DNA from: Acanthacorydalis orientalis | Taxonomy: Eukaryota; Arthropoda; Insecta; Megaloptera; Corydalidae | Assembly (NCBI GenBank): GCA_034766995.1 | Contig: CM068323.1 | Coordinates: 22,418,846 to 22,482,845, forward strand | DNA length: 64,000 nt | Reading direction: 5' to 3' | Shown here: one piece after another, positions 37,882 to 49,884 of the stretch | Numbering within the stretch: the first letter of the stretch is position 1 | Layout: every line of letters starts with the position of its first letter | The notes under the pieces: model-generated | Seen by the model: the letters and a program-made list of their open reading frames with translations, nothing else | What the model was told of the DNA's origin: nothing | Database searches by the model: none | Program-made: the position numbers and the translations under genes

Positions 37882-39839
37882 TTGTATATATACTTGTACA
37901 TATACTTGTCGCTTTTAGGTAACCGTAGTCTCTTTGTGGTGTTGTACCTTGCTTTCACATCAAGACGAAATTACAAATGTCATGTGTGTACAGAGAAATA
38001 ACATGATTTCAAAATGGGAAATACATTGAGGGTTGTTTAACAGACGATCGACTATGCTATATAAATTTATTTACATCACTTTTAATTTGAGACAGAAATT
38101 GACTTCTATTCGACATGCATTAACAAATATATAATCTCATTATCATTGTTCACAAATTTTAATGGTTATCAGAAATTTTATAATTTTCAATTTATATATA
38201 CATTTAGCTAATTAAGATTCGGAAGCTTATTGATCGCGTTTTTAACGAAAAAGAATATATAAAATACATTGTGAGCTCTGAAACGATCTTTATGATCGTT
38301 GAATAGCAGCTCTTCGTTAAAATCACTCGACTGATTTTAAGTTCTTGTTTACTTATAATTAATAACATTTCAATTCTTTATTTACAATAACACAGTATCA
38401 AAAATAATATACTGATCAGGTTTTCAATTGAAACAAAACATTTCGTGTAAAAAAATGTTTTTCCTAATATATTAAAAAATCACAGTTTTTTTTAATACAA
38501 ATATTTTTATTATGGCACAGATTTTTTTTATTGTTTTACTCGGTTTTGTTTTTTAATTTTCTCTATTAAATTTTTTTGTGGATGTTTATGAATAAATTCA
38601 TAATTCCATAATGAATAACATTCTTTTGGCATTAATTATTATTGCATGGTACAAAAGTTTTTTTAACATTTTTTTTTATATTTTATATCCATATTATTAT
38701 TTAAATACAATTTTATATAAATAAATCTACTTATTTTTATAAAAAATTTTTGATATGATCAACCGACATAAAATTTACTATTTAATTAAATTATACACAG
38801 AATTTATCAATTAATTACAGATATTAATTAAATTTATAAAACACTAACAGTTTTAATATGCTTATTCTCTTTTTCTAATGTATTGATTTGAAAAGAATTC
38901 CATAAAAGTATTTTTTTTAATACATTAAAGGAAAAATGTGTAGCAATTCAGCCATACAAACAAAATTTGTTCGGACCTCCATATCCGACATAAACGAACA
39001 AATTCATTTATCAATTTTATGTGTTTGTTGTCAGCAGAAAGTCTTTATCTCACTTGACAGTTATGTGAAAAAAAGCTAATTTAAGCGTAATATAACATCG
39101 ATAGATTTAATTGTGTGTATTTTTCATAGTAAAAATGAAGTAATTTCGGTACGAACGTTGTAAAAGCATAATTATCTTGATAATATACATTTTTTCATTA
39201 CTTGTAAAATTTTAATAAAATCTATCAGTCAACAGATTCATGCATTTTTTGTTGTTAAATAATTAACGTTATTTTTTCGTTGCATGTTTAATGATAAAAA
39301 GAGGAGCCTATCACAAATTTACACGTAATCATTTTTCAAATTGAGAGGAACACTCTGCATTATTCAATAAAGTTTAAATTGTTTCACACACCGGCTTGAT
39401 TAAAAAGTCATAAATTGTTTAGACTCTTTTTAATTTATTACTTTATTTCCCGAAGGTGTACTAAAATAGGCATGAATGTATCTGAATTATCATGTAATCA
39501 AAATACATTTCACAATCGTTGTTGTTATATTTCGAATAAAATTTCAATGAAATTTTATTCCAAAGTAAATATATATTCAATGGAACTGTTGATATTTATA
39601 AATTAAACTAGCAGCACCCATCTGTAATACATAAATGGTATATATTTTTTCATATCTAATTCTTATAAATAAAGTTATTTTATTCAAAAAAATCTTCAGA
39701 CAGATACAGTTGAATTAAAAGTTAAACATACTAAAAATGTAATATTTTAAATAACTTTTTTTTAAATTCACTTATAAGTATATCTTTACATTTACTTTAT
39801 TTACTGTATCAAGTCTGGTGACAATTATTCTTATTTATG

Positions 39840-39841
<2 letters not shown>
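37881..39841. other. AT-rich non-coding stretch
   Basis: CGCTTTTAG abuts GTAACC at 37918/37919. 38450-38900 is very T-rich. A frame at 39415-39606 is of chance composition. Confidence 0.5.
38273..38312. repeat. Short stem-loop
   Basis: An inner stem AACGATC/GATCGTT with a TTTAT loop sits inside an outer GAGCT/AGCTC pair. Too short for a typical miRNA precursor. Confidence 0.5.

Positions 39842-39883
<42 letters not shown>
39842..39883. repeat. (TA)n, 42 bp
   Basis: Pure run. Confidence 0.98.
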
Positions 39884-39887
<4 letters not shown>

Positions 39888-41021
39888 AAAATAACTTTTC
39901 GAATTATTCAGCAAATAAAACTGAGAATAAACGAAACAGTTTACGCAAAATGGAATTATTTTGAAAGAATCTCATTTTCTTTAAAGCTTAACAGTAGACA
40001 AAAATATTTAACCCGACGTATTTGAATACTTCACGAATACAAAGGGAAATTTTTGTTCTAAAAAAAAGAAAACGTTCTCTTGTTTAGATTTGACACATTT
40101 TTTTAGTTTTCGGAATAATTTATTTAGTATATTACAATATTTATCAAAAAATACAAAGCGGTTCACTAAAATATTCAAACGAAAATGTATCTTTTTTATA
40201 TTTTAACTCCTTTTTGTTAAATCAGGATAATTTGGAATGTATTGTAAAATATGTCTATAATGATAACTAGTCAATATTTTTCAACATTATATTTATAGTA
40301 TGATTTACAGATATATGCTATAGATTAATTAGATATATGACAGAATGTAGATTAATTTTGTTTAACTTTTCATCGAACATTTGTATTGAGAATTGGTGAA
40401 TGTTGTTCAATCCACTGACAGAAGTCGTATTAAAATAAAAAAAAAGTGTTTTTGTGTAAAGTATGAAGATTTTGTTGGTTTAACAACAATTCAAAAAAAT
40501 TTAGTGTGATAAATAACTCTGTCAAATATGTATGTTGATATACCTATGATACCTCCCAAATTTATTGTTTCCTATCTTTAAAAAATCCGACTAAAGTTCG
40601 AAACAAATATTAAGCTTAATATTAGTTTTCTTTTCAGTAGAAGTTTTTTTTACATAAAGCATAATACAATTATAATAATTAGTATGAATAACGAACAATA
40701 ATAGTAACTGAAATTTGAAAGTACGGAATTCTTCATTTTAAGTGCTCGCTAGTTTTAATTATGTACAAACACAGTATGTACAATTATTATAAAAAATAAT
40801 TTATTACTAACTGTTAAAATAATTAATACCGCTGAAACGTATAATAATATTAAAAAGACATTATTTATACTGTGACAATTATAATCAACTGTCAGACTAA
40901 ATTATCTTAAGAAGAAATATATTATTTGTATTTATATCACGTTTTAGTTTTTAAAATATTCATATTAACAAGTCTGATTAAATTTAAAAACAATATACAA
41001 CTTTATGAATATAATACATCT

Positions 41022-41052
<31 letters not shown>

Positions 41053-41174
41053 AACATAAATATTACAAAGCATTCAAATGTGCCTTAATTGTGTTCTAAC
41101 AACGAACTACTTGAAATTGTAAACATGTACACTATTTTCATAGAAAATTATTCAGTAACAAATTAAACTGACGT

Positions 41175-41178
<4 letters not shown>
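39884..41178. other. AT-rich non-coding stretch
   Basis: A short CA-TA run (41022-41052); otherwise featureless up to the hAT-like element. Confidence 0.55.

Positions 41179-41211
<33 letters not shown>
41179..41211. repeat. (TA)n, 33 bp
   Basis: Lies 12 bp before the left end of the hAT-like element. Confidence 0.97.
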
Positions 41212-41216
<5 letters not shown>

Positions 41217-41222
41217 TTTATA

Positions 41223-42955
41223 CAGGAGCGGATTATCCTAACTGGGGGCGCTTGGCGGTAAAATTTACGGAATTAGTTTAGAACTGAACATAAAATTGAA
41301 TATCAATCTAATATCACATAATTCTTCACCCAATGGATTTTAGCCGAAAAATTTTTTTAAATCAATTTCCGTTTTTTTACCATGAATATGACCTTTTATG
41401 AACATAAAGATGTGAAACAAGCATTAAACCAATTTTAAACTCCTAGAAAATATTTTTTGTGGTCGGAATAAGATTAGAAATGAACATAAAATTGAATATC
41501 GATTCAAATATCGCATAATTATTATTCCATGTGCCGTTTTTTGCATGAAACATATTTGTTATGTTTATTAGATTCGATCTGTATCGAAAAAAGTTCATTT
41601 TTTAGACTTTTGATTTTTAGTCGAAAAAAACGTCAAGGTATACCCCTTAGATTTAGGCCGAAAATTTTCAAGAAAAAAATTTTCATTTTTTTACCACAAA
41701 TCCGTTCTTCTATGAACAAAAAGACGTGAAATAAGCATTAAACCAATTTTAAACCCCTAGAAAGTATTTTTTAGGTCATAATAAGCTTAGAACTGAACAT
41801 AAAATCGAATATCGAATAAAATATCACCTAATTGTTATCCCGAGCTTCGTTTTTCACATGAAACCTATTTGTTATGTCTATTAGATTCGATCGATACTAA
41901 AAAAAGTTCAGTTTTTAGACTTTCGATTTTTGGTCGAAAAAAACGTCAAGGTGTATACCTTGAATTTTTGCCGAAAAATTTTTAGATCTTGATTTTCATT
42001 TTTTTACCACGAATCCGTTCTTTTATGAACAAAAAGACATAAAACAAGCATTAAACCAATTTTAAACCCCTAGAAAATATTTTTTGTGGTCGGAATAAGA
42101 TTAGAAATGAACACAAAATTGAATATCGATTAAAATATCGCGTAATTCTTATCCCAAGCTGCAGTTTTCGCATGAAACCTATTTGTTACATGTATTAGAT
42201 TCGATCTATACAGAAAAAAATTCAGTTTTTAGATTTTCGATTTTTGGTCGAAAAAAACGTCAAGGTATACCCCTTGAATTTAGGCCGAAAATTTTCAAGA
42301 AATAAATTTTCGTTTTTTTAAAACGAATCTGTTCTTTTATGAACAAAACGAAGTAAATACAAGTATTAAACCAATTTTAAACCCCTAGAAAGTATTTTTT
42401 GAGGTCGTAATAAGCTTAGAACTGAACATAAAATCGAATATCGAATAAAATATTACCTAATTCTTATCCCAGGATTCGTGTTTCGCATGAAATATATTTG
42501 TTTTATCTATTAAAATCGATTTAGAGTGAAAAAAAATCATTTTTTACATTTTCGATTTTTAGCCAAAAAAAACGTCAAGGTATACCCCTTGAATTTTGGC
42601 CGAAAATTTTTTAGAAATCAATTTTCGTTTTTTTGCCATAAATATGTTCTTTTATGAACAAAAAGACGTAAAACGAGCATTAACCCAATTTTAAACCCCT
42701 AGAAAGTATTTTTTGTGATTGAAATAAGCTTAAAACTGAACACAAAATCGAATATCGATTCAAATATCGCATAATTCTTATCACAAGCTTCGTTTTTCGC
42801 ATGAAACCTATTTGTTACGTGTTTAACCGCCACTATTAACGTATTTGTATGATATTTTAAATTGGCTTGTTATTTTTGAGATCTTCAACGGAGCTCCTCT
42901 CACTCAAGGAGCCCCGGGCGACAGCCGATTGCGACCTCAATTTAATCCGCAACTG
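41223..42955. mobile_element. Non-autonomous hAT-like element carrying an internal 314-bp tandem array
   Basis: The left end begins CAGGAGCGGATTA and the reverse complement of the right end begins CAGTTGCGGATTA, an 11/13 terminal inverted repeat of the CAG-start type known for hAT transposons. The right subterminal region (about 42892-42940) is GC-rich, with the GGAGCCCCGGGCG block common in such elements. The 8 bases before the left end (41215-41222, TATTTATA) and the 8 after the right end (42956-42963, TATATATA) match at 7 of 8, fitting the 8-bp hAT target duplication, although the TA-rich flank makes a chance match easier. The interior has no transposase frame: it is about five copies of a 314-bp unit plus roughly 130 bp of unique sequence at the right. 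The orientation is arbitrary. The repeat array is certain; the hAT assignment rests on the ends. Confidence 0.8.
41285..42822. repeat. 314-bp tandem repeat with alternating A/B units
   Basis: The motif TGAACATAAAATTGAATATC or close variants recurs at 41285, 41481, 41794, 42108, 42423 and 42737, giving spacings of 196, 313, 314, 315 and 314. The first copy is shortened by about 118 bp through an internal deletion, and the last is a partial copy ending near 42822. Units starting at 41481 and 42108 share AAGATTAGAAATG just upstream and TTTAGGCCGAAAATTTTCAA inside. Units at 41794 and 42423 share AAGCTTAGAACTG and a TTTTTAGA variant at the second site. The array is therefore A-B-A-B, a dimeric higher-order repeat of about 628 bp. 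Frames inside it (for example 41529-41729) are accidental. Confidence 0.95.
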
Positions 42956-43053
<98 letters not shown>

Positions 43054-43079
43054 CATATATATATATATATATATACACA
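42956..43079. repeat. (TA)n, 124 bp, duplicated block
   Basis: ATTATATATACATATAT occurs at about 42977 and again at about 43044, so the array contains a 67-bp internal duplication. It directly abuts the right end of the hAT-like element. Confidence 0.95.
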
Positions 43080-43488
43080 AATATATACGAATAGAGTTCC
43101 TATTAAAAAGAATTACAAGAAAATTACATACACCACCAAAACTTGAACGTAACGTTACCTTTATTTGTAATTGTAATGTATAATTACATTAATAGCTTAT
43201 TTAGAACATGAACATGATATAATAATTTTCCTGAATAATTCGAAATAATCGAGCTTCAAGTAAAAAAATAGAATTTAATAAAATCTCATGAGTAAAATCA
43301 AGAAAACATCAAGATAGTAATCATATAAAGTTGAATAAATTGGCTAAATAAGTTTTAATGCAGACTCGTTTGTTTTCAAATATGTTTATCTTTTTGTTTG
43401 ATTTTTGCAAGTTTTTTTAATTCTAAAATAAAATTTAACAATATAATATTTCAAATTACAATCTAATTAAACCATTTTCTTTAATTTC

Positions 43489-43560
43489 TTAATAAATCTT
43501 TCTTAATAACAAAATATAATCTTTAAAAAATAATAAAATATAATCTTTCTTAATAAATAA
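43489..43560. repeat. Local duplication of AATAAAATATAATCTTT
   Basis: AAAATATAATCTTT and AATCTTTCTTAATAA each occur twice within about 70 bp. Confidence 0.7.
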
Positions 43561-43872
43561 AATTAAAAAAAAGTATATCAAATTTAAAAATTGGTAAAAG
43601 TGTATGTTGTTTTTGAAAAGAATTTCTATTAATTTTAGTAAAATTAAATGTAAATGTAAATGAAACGAAGTACAAGAACGTGTACCTGTTTTATTTTTCA
43701 ATAAGATGCATACAGTATGTAAGTTATGAATACCTCTATTCACTGCATCTACAATAGTCGACATGTTACTATTTATCTTTACTTGTAAGAAATTTCTGTT
43801 ATTTGAAATATCGTTTTTTTTTGCAATGAATTTTTCAATATTTTTCATTCTATACAAGCGATATAGGTACAC
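43489..43872 (-). CDS. Open frame, 127 codons, in very AT-rich DNA
   Basis: Length alone makes this unusual for such AT-rich sequence. Residues 35-70 (around NMSTIVDAVNRGIHNLHTV) look ordinary. The C-terminal third is a hydrophobic Leu/Ile/Phe run with a duplicated KDYILLF segment produced by a local repeat at 43489-43560. No family recognised. Confidence 0.12.
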   Translation of the reverse strand: MYLYRLYRMKNIEKFIAKKNDISNNRNFLQVKINSNMSTIVDAVNRGIHNLHTVCILLKNKTGTRSCTSFHLHLHLILLKLIEILFKNNIHFYQFLNLIYFFLILFIKKDYILLFFKDYILLLRKIY

Positions 43873-44627
43873 TTGTAGATCTCATAATAACTTTTAACTT
43901 TTTTACACAGAATGTAATGGACTTGAAAATTGTTTACCTATTTGTTATATTCCAATAAATACTTTACAAAGAAACATATTTTTCGTTTTTATTCATTTTC
44001 AGATACTTTCTTGATATACAAAAACTTTTTAAATTTTCTTTTTAATTTTTTGTTTTATTCTTTTATAAAGTTTATATTTTTCAATATACATGCTTAACTT
44101 AGACAACTATTTTTTATACTTTAGTAGTTTTAATAGTTTCAACGTTGGATTTCTAGCAAATGTACATTTTCAATTTTTTAAAGTTCTTCTATATATATAT
44201 ATATATATCAAAAGTTATAAACGTATTCTAAAAGTATAATTTCATTCTTCAATTAAATAACTTTACAGTGAACAACTACGACTTCTCATTAAGATATATA
44301 ATAAAACCGAATATTTCAATAATGAAAAATGTCTCTATCTTCGTCTGGAAAACTAAAAAGTGAACGAAGAAACTTTTCGATATAAAAATACATCGTAAAA
44401 GTAATCTAAAACATGAACTGTAATTTCACTGCAAATGTATTCATTTTGATTGCCTCCAGGACATCATTAGCGTGCGCGCTCGCTAAAAAACGTGACATTC
44501 CCACACAGTTAACATCGACTCTTATCAAAATACACACCCGAGAAGTTTTTTATATCTGTCACGTTCAGATTTATTTAGATGCAATTTCGTAATTATCGAA
44601 ATATTGTCAACAAACATATAAAGACAA

Positions 44628-44628
<1 letters not shown>

Positions 44629-44698
<70 letters not shown>
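44629..44698. repeat. (TA)n, 70 bp
   Basis: Pure run; a short one lies at 44189-44208. Confidence 0.98.
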
Positions 44699-44699
<1 letters not shown>

Positions 44700-45668
44700 C
44701 ACGCTGTGATATTCAATCTTCTTCAATTACGTTCTGACGTTTCGCACAAGTGCTGAAATGCGGAACTCGTGTTTTATTTACGTCATGTACTGAAAATATT
44801 GACGTTTTAATTGCTCCTGGCAGTTCATTTTAAATCTATATTTTATTTTCGTTATTTCAGTTCTATTTATGTTAATCTGTATGTAGTCGCAATTAGTATT
44901 ATAATTACATTCTGTTTATAATTGAGTTTGAATAATTAAAATTCGAATTAAGTTTCATATTAATTCGTACAGTTGCGAAATGCAAGAAAAAAGAATTCAC
45001 AATTACATTTCAATTTAAACTTCGTCGCGAACAAATTAAATAACTAACTCAAAATTGTATTTATAGAACTGTGTTTTTTAAGTTGACTTTTAATCTAATC
45101 AGCAGGCGAGTAAACTTTTAAATTAGTCATTGATTGATTTTAATTAGGTCTTGTGTTACAATTGTACAAACTCGTGAAAATGATATATGTTTCTATAGTT
45201 TATTGTAATCAAATGGTATTAATAATCAATTCGTACACTTTTATTTATTAACTTTCATTAGAACATTTACTATGTTGGAAAAAATGTTTTTAATATGATA
45301 AATAAACAGCATGTAATATGGATAATGACAGTAACGATAGAAGACACTTTTTCTAAACTTTATAGCCTTTACAGGAGAGTATGATTTTTACCTTGTAACT
45401 CAAAAAAATATTGAATATTTCTTTGTGCTTTTCAAAATATAATCAAAACAAATAGAATTATTTTATAAAATATATTAAATACATATCTAGATTTATAATT
45501 TTTCAAAATATGAAATTGTATTTAACACGAAAAAATACTGTTCAAGTAAATTCAAAACATGAAGAGCTGACAAAATACAAATAAACAAAGAACTAAAAAG
45601 GTTCATATGAAAATAAAATTTGTTTACTACAAAATTTCATATATACACACATAAATTCATATTATATT

Positions 45669-45676
<8 letters not shown>

Positions 45677-45721
<45 letters not shown>
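45677..45721. repeat. (TA)n, 45 bp
   Basis: Pure run. The minus-strand frame next to it (45657-45854) has ordinary composition outside the array (FDLAKFTNSIRVWNENELQN) but no known family. Confidence 0.97.
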
Positions 45722-45724
<3 letters not shown>

Positions 45725-46058
45725 ATAAACATTGTTCGTCGAAGTATGTAGTTATAAGTTTGTTTTGTAACTCATTTTCATTCCAAACACGTATGCTATT
45801 TGTGAACTTTGCGAGGTCAAACACATAATTTTTTTCAGGATACCACGAGTGCATCGTTCGGTTATTTTTTATCTCTTAAATAACTCAGTTGCCAAATTAT
45901 CTTTCTGAAGTCGGTTGTGTTTCATACATATATAGGAAACTTTTAGTTTAGAAGAAATTTTATTAAGTTTATGTTTCAACGAAAACAAATAGACGAAGAC
46001 GAAAATATTAATAAATAATGTAAATCTGAAAAGGTTTATCACTACACCTACCTATACT

Positions 46059-46059
<1 letters not shown>

Positions 46060-46123
<64 letters not shown>
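46060..46123. repeat. Compound (CA)n-(TA)n
   Basis: CA for 13 bp, then TACATA, then TA to 46123. Confidence 0.98.
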
Positions 46124-46127
<4 letters not shown>

Positions 46128-46424
46128 GATATGTATTCATAAAGAACTCCTACGGAAAAGAAAATACTCTTATATTACACAGTATTTTACAAAAACTAAG
46201 TTTAACTTTTCTGTCGTTTCCTTTATAGCATAATACATTTTGTATGAAGTGGAATTTAATAATTCCGCCACGAAATACTCTTGAGACTAATAAGAGCATA
46301 ATTAAGATAGAGACTACACAGATTATATTCACAGAGAAAGAGGAGAATTCTGTTCTCATTTCTTATATTACAAGATTGATAAAATGTTATATTTAAAAAT
46401 TATACAAAATAATGATGCCTTATA

Positions 46425-46427
<3 letters not shown>

Positions 46428-46465
<38 letters not shown>
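46428..46465. repeat. (TA)n, 38 bp
   Basis: Pure run. Confidence 0.97.
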
Positions 46466-46466
<1 letters not shown>

Positions 46467-48907
46467 GTGTGCGAACAAAACATTTGTAATATAATTATTT
46501 GTTTTCCAACATAAAAGCAAAATAATATCAATATTCGATATGAATCTTTAATACAGTTACATTATTTAAGATAAATCTATGTCAAATTCAATAGTACATC
46601 ATATTTTTGATATCTCGCGTACGATATACTAGTTTACTTTAGGCTATATATCCTTCGAAAGAGAATATCAAATCACTCCTCCATCTTCGAAATCTTATAA
46701 ATATTATATGACGAGATGTCTTGTACGAAGATTGATATTTCCTTTGAATATGCTTCTTGAGATTTAATTATTTATTCATTAAGGCTTTTGTATTAAACTG
46801 CAATGCGTTGTATAAACGAATAAAAGACAATTGTATTTCATAATAGGATCGCAACTCTGCGTTGTATACTAATTAATTTGATTTCGAACGGTTATTTATA
46901 TAGTTATCCCAAATATGTGTTTTTAGATGAATTGATAATTTTTATTAATCTGTATGACGTACTGTTTTTTCAGTTTTAATTTTTTTTTATACAAAATTAA
47001 GTTATTTAAAGAATTGTTTTCATTGCAAAAATGGATAAATAAATAATTTAACAATAAAGAAAGAAAATATTCCTCGAAAAATAATTATAAAATAGATAAA
47101 CTAGTTCCTTTAAACTATTTCATGTTTTCTTTCAGTTGACAGGTGTTAACGCGCTCATTAAAATTATAATTAATAATTAAAAATTAAAAATAAATATGTT
47201 CCCTGGAAAACAACTCAAATTTAAGTATTTAAAAAAATTCCCTCTATGTAGAACTTTTTGAATAAGGAAAACAATTACAAATAACGATTTACGAATATAA
47301 AACTTTCATTATTTTCCAATTCTGATCTACTATTTTTCTATTTTTTAACTGTTCAGTATTTTATTCCCGTTTAAAATATATATTACATATTCTTATTTAA
47401 TAAATTTATCATATGTTACACATATTCTAAAATCTAATAATGACTAGAAAGCTTTCAGAAATTTCAATTTAATATAACCACTCAATAGTAATAACACGAA
47501 ACCTTTTATACAGTAAAGTACATTAATGTTCCTCTGTAACTATCACTTTCTCCGCTGAATTAATTTATTATATTTTTGTTTATAATTTAAAATGAATTAT
47601 ACAACTGTAACGATATTAATTTACTTGAATATCAAAATACACTTCCAATTAAAGACTTACTTTGAAATATGTTTTTGATATTATATATATATATATATAT
47701 AATAAAAAAGAGAAAGCATTTTTATTAATTATTAAAAATGTTAATATAGGTATAATTGGAAAAAGTGTTAATTGTAATAATCATTTTTAATAATGAAACA
47801 TGATATGAATTTACAGTTTTAAGACCAAACTTAAAGTAAATTTCTATTATAACTCGTTTAAACATACATTATTAATCAATATAAATGTAATTAATTAAAC
47901 ATGCTTTGATACATGTTCGAGTGAAATTTACAAGCAGACACATCAAATTCTTTTCACAAAAGTCTTTTTATAAAATAAATACACATTCGTGAACGTAAAA
48001 CATATATGCATATAAGAATAAAAGAATTTCCTTCTTGAGTAATCGTAAATAATAAAAAAAATGTATTTATATTTACTGTTATCTATTAGATACGGTAAAT
48101 CCAAACGTTTGTGTTTGATTTCGATTAGTGCGTTTAATATTTTAGTTTAGAATCCACTGCAACACTAGTGATTAATTGTAAACAACATGACAAACAAAAT
48201 CAATTGCTGTAGACAATGAAACTTCATCATTATTTTGTTGTCGAGTACTTATTTAATTATCGCGAGAAATGAGAGCTAATATATTTTTATGTACACATAA
48301 AAGACATAATAGTATCAAGTTTCCGATCGATTACGTTCGAATACAATAAGTATTCATCGTAGGAAAGTTTGTGAACAATGGTGTATTTTATATTTCCTGC
48401 AAATGTTTAGACAAGATGGGAGTTAAGCTTTTCTGTTTATACAAACAAATTACTGAAACTTAGAAGAGAATTAAAGGCAGGTTTACAAGAATTTATCGAG
48501 ATTATTGATCGTTATCTAAAACAAATATATTTGTAATATTTTTTAATTAAATGTGCATGGATTCGACAAGAGAATTATTTTAATGAAATCATAAAATGTT
48601 TATTAATTATCTGTTTCTATCGCCTTTTTTTAGATATTCAATTAATAATTTTTCGAGAAACTTAATATCTACTGACTATAATATTTATATTTAATACACT
48701 GAATTAAAATCAGAAAGATCTGTATATATTTTATGATAAATAGAAGATGTTCTGAAAACGTTGTTACTGTTTTAATTAAAATAAAAGTAATAAAGGACAG
48801 TATTAAGTAAATAATTATAAAAATATATTCTGCGGAAATAGAACATTTTGTATCATTTCACACGGATCGATTTTTATAAATAAATAAAAAGAAACAAAGT
48901 AATTTTA
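46466..48907. other. AT-rich non-coding stretch
   Basis: Largest block without a long TA array (only a short one at 47683-47701). After TTTTCTTTCAG at 47134 a frame LTGVNALIKIIINN ends in TAA; probably chance. Confidence 0.55.
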
Positions 48908-49480
48908 TCAAATTCTTTTGAACGTCTCATAAAGTATACATACAGAAGTAATCTGATTCTCAGAAAATCTATGTAGAAAATATCCGCAATCCGTAGTTAG
49001 AGAATTAATGAAAAAGGATAGGATCATCGGACATGCTCCGCGAGCATAACAATTCTTCCGTCTTGACATAGAGTTCAAGAATAAGAAAACTTTTCTATTT
49101 AAAGAAAAGTGCACGTCGCTTTCGATGACAACTCGGCTCTTTCTGGCGTGCACGGCACGAGAAGGAATGTGACCGAATACGTACAGATATCCCGGTAGCA
49201 GTAACCAGAAGCGTGTCGAGGTTATTGATCTGGAGCGCGCCGCATCATCACAGACACGAAGACGACGCCAACGCCAACGCCGACGCCGTCGACGGCGATG
49301 ATGATGATGATGACTCCCATCATCATCATCATCATCATCGTGTGCCCATATTTCGTGGTTTGTTGAACAAACGTTCCGTTCGTACGCCGTTTTAAAACGC
49401 CCTACGCCACACCATCGTCGCCGTGATATTTTCGAAGAGTGTACACCGTGCACAACGGTCGACCCGTCCGTTTCATGCAT
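48908..49480 (-). CDS. Open frame, 190 codons, with Asp, His and Arg runs
   Basis: The frame runs through a trinucleotide tract that gives a run of seven Asp, Gly-Ser, a run of five His and a run of seven Arg. Outside this tract there is no recognisable domain. The plus strand over the tract (49213-49395) is also open and gives Asp6-Ser-His7. Both follow from the symmetric repeat, so coding on either strand is doubtful. A first exon with homopolymeric residues is possible. Confidence 0.15.
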   Translation of the reverse strand: MHETDGSTVVHGVHSSKISRRRWCGVGRFKTAYERNVCSTNHEIWAHDDDDDDDGSHHHHHRRRRRRRWRWRRLRVCDDAARSRSITSTRFWLLLPGYLYVFGHIPSRAVHARKSRVVIESDVHFSLNRKVFLFLNSMSRRKNCYARGACPMILSFFINSLTTDCGYFLHRFSENQITSVCILYETFKRI

Positions 49481-49690
49481 GGTTTTATTCGTTGCCGACT
49501 TCGCACGTTACCGGGTACACTTTTCTCTGTCTTGCGATTCGCCACCCGACCGATTTGTATCTTTTGTTCCACCCGTGCACACTCGCATCGGAATTATTAT
49601 ACCACTCATCCCCTTCCATACGTTCTGGATGTCTATTTGTCAGTATGGTGTCATGTTTCTTTTTTGAGTTTATTCGACGGTGAAATTGTA
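48960..49690. other. Longest GC-rich, CpG-containing island (about 0.7 kb)
   Basis: It holds the trinucleotide inverted repeat, GGAGCGCGCCGC near 49232, and open frames on both strands (48908-49480 minus, 49213-49395, 49423-49683 and 49479-49667 plus). It ends near a CA-to-TA compound microsatellite. In this AT-rich context it is a leading promoter or first-exon candidate. Confidence 0.5.
49297..49339. repeat. (GAT)n/(ATC)n inverted trinucleotide repeat
   Basis: GATGATGATGATGATGA (49297-49313) is followed by CTCCCA and then by 20 bases of TCATCATC repeat. The arms are perfect reverse complements over 17 bp around a 6-base loop. Just upstream, 49258-49296 is an imperfect GACGCC/AACGCC trinucleotide tract. 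Confidence 0.95.
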
Positions 49691-49790
49691 TATGTTTTGT
49701 ATATGCTGCATTTTGCTATTATAAATCGACATTATCTATCTATCTGTACACTTGTCTTACTCACACAGGCAATACCATACATCCAACCAT

Positions 49791-49805
49791 ACACACACAC
49801 ACACA

Positions 49806-49879
<74 letters not shown>
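49791..49879. repeat. Compound (CA)n-(TA)n
   Basis: CA repeats, CTC, then about 70 bp of TA. Confidence 0.97.

Positions 49880-49884
<5 letters not shown>

Noticed and set aside
41529..41729. 66-codon frame
   Set aside because: It lies wholly inside one 314-bp tandem unit and is not kept in the other units.
42845..43183. Plus-strand reading frame of 112 codons
   Set aside because: Most of it is Tyr-Ile repeats from a (TA)n array; the same applies to the frames at 1973, 11870, 16024, 17049, 29367, 35529, 44525, 49439 and 58154.
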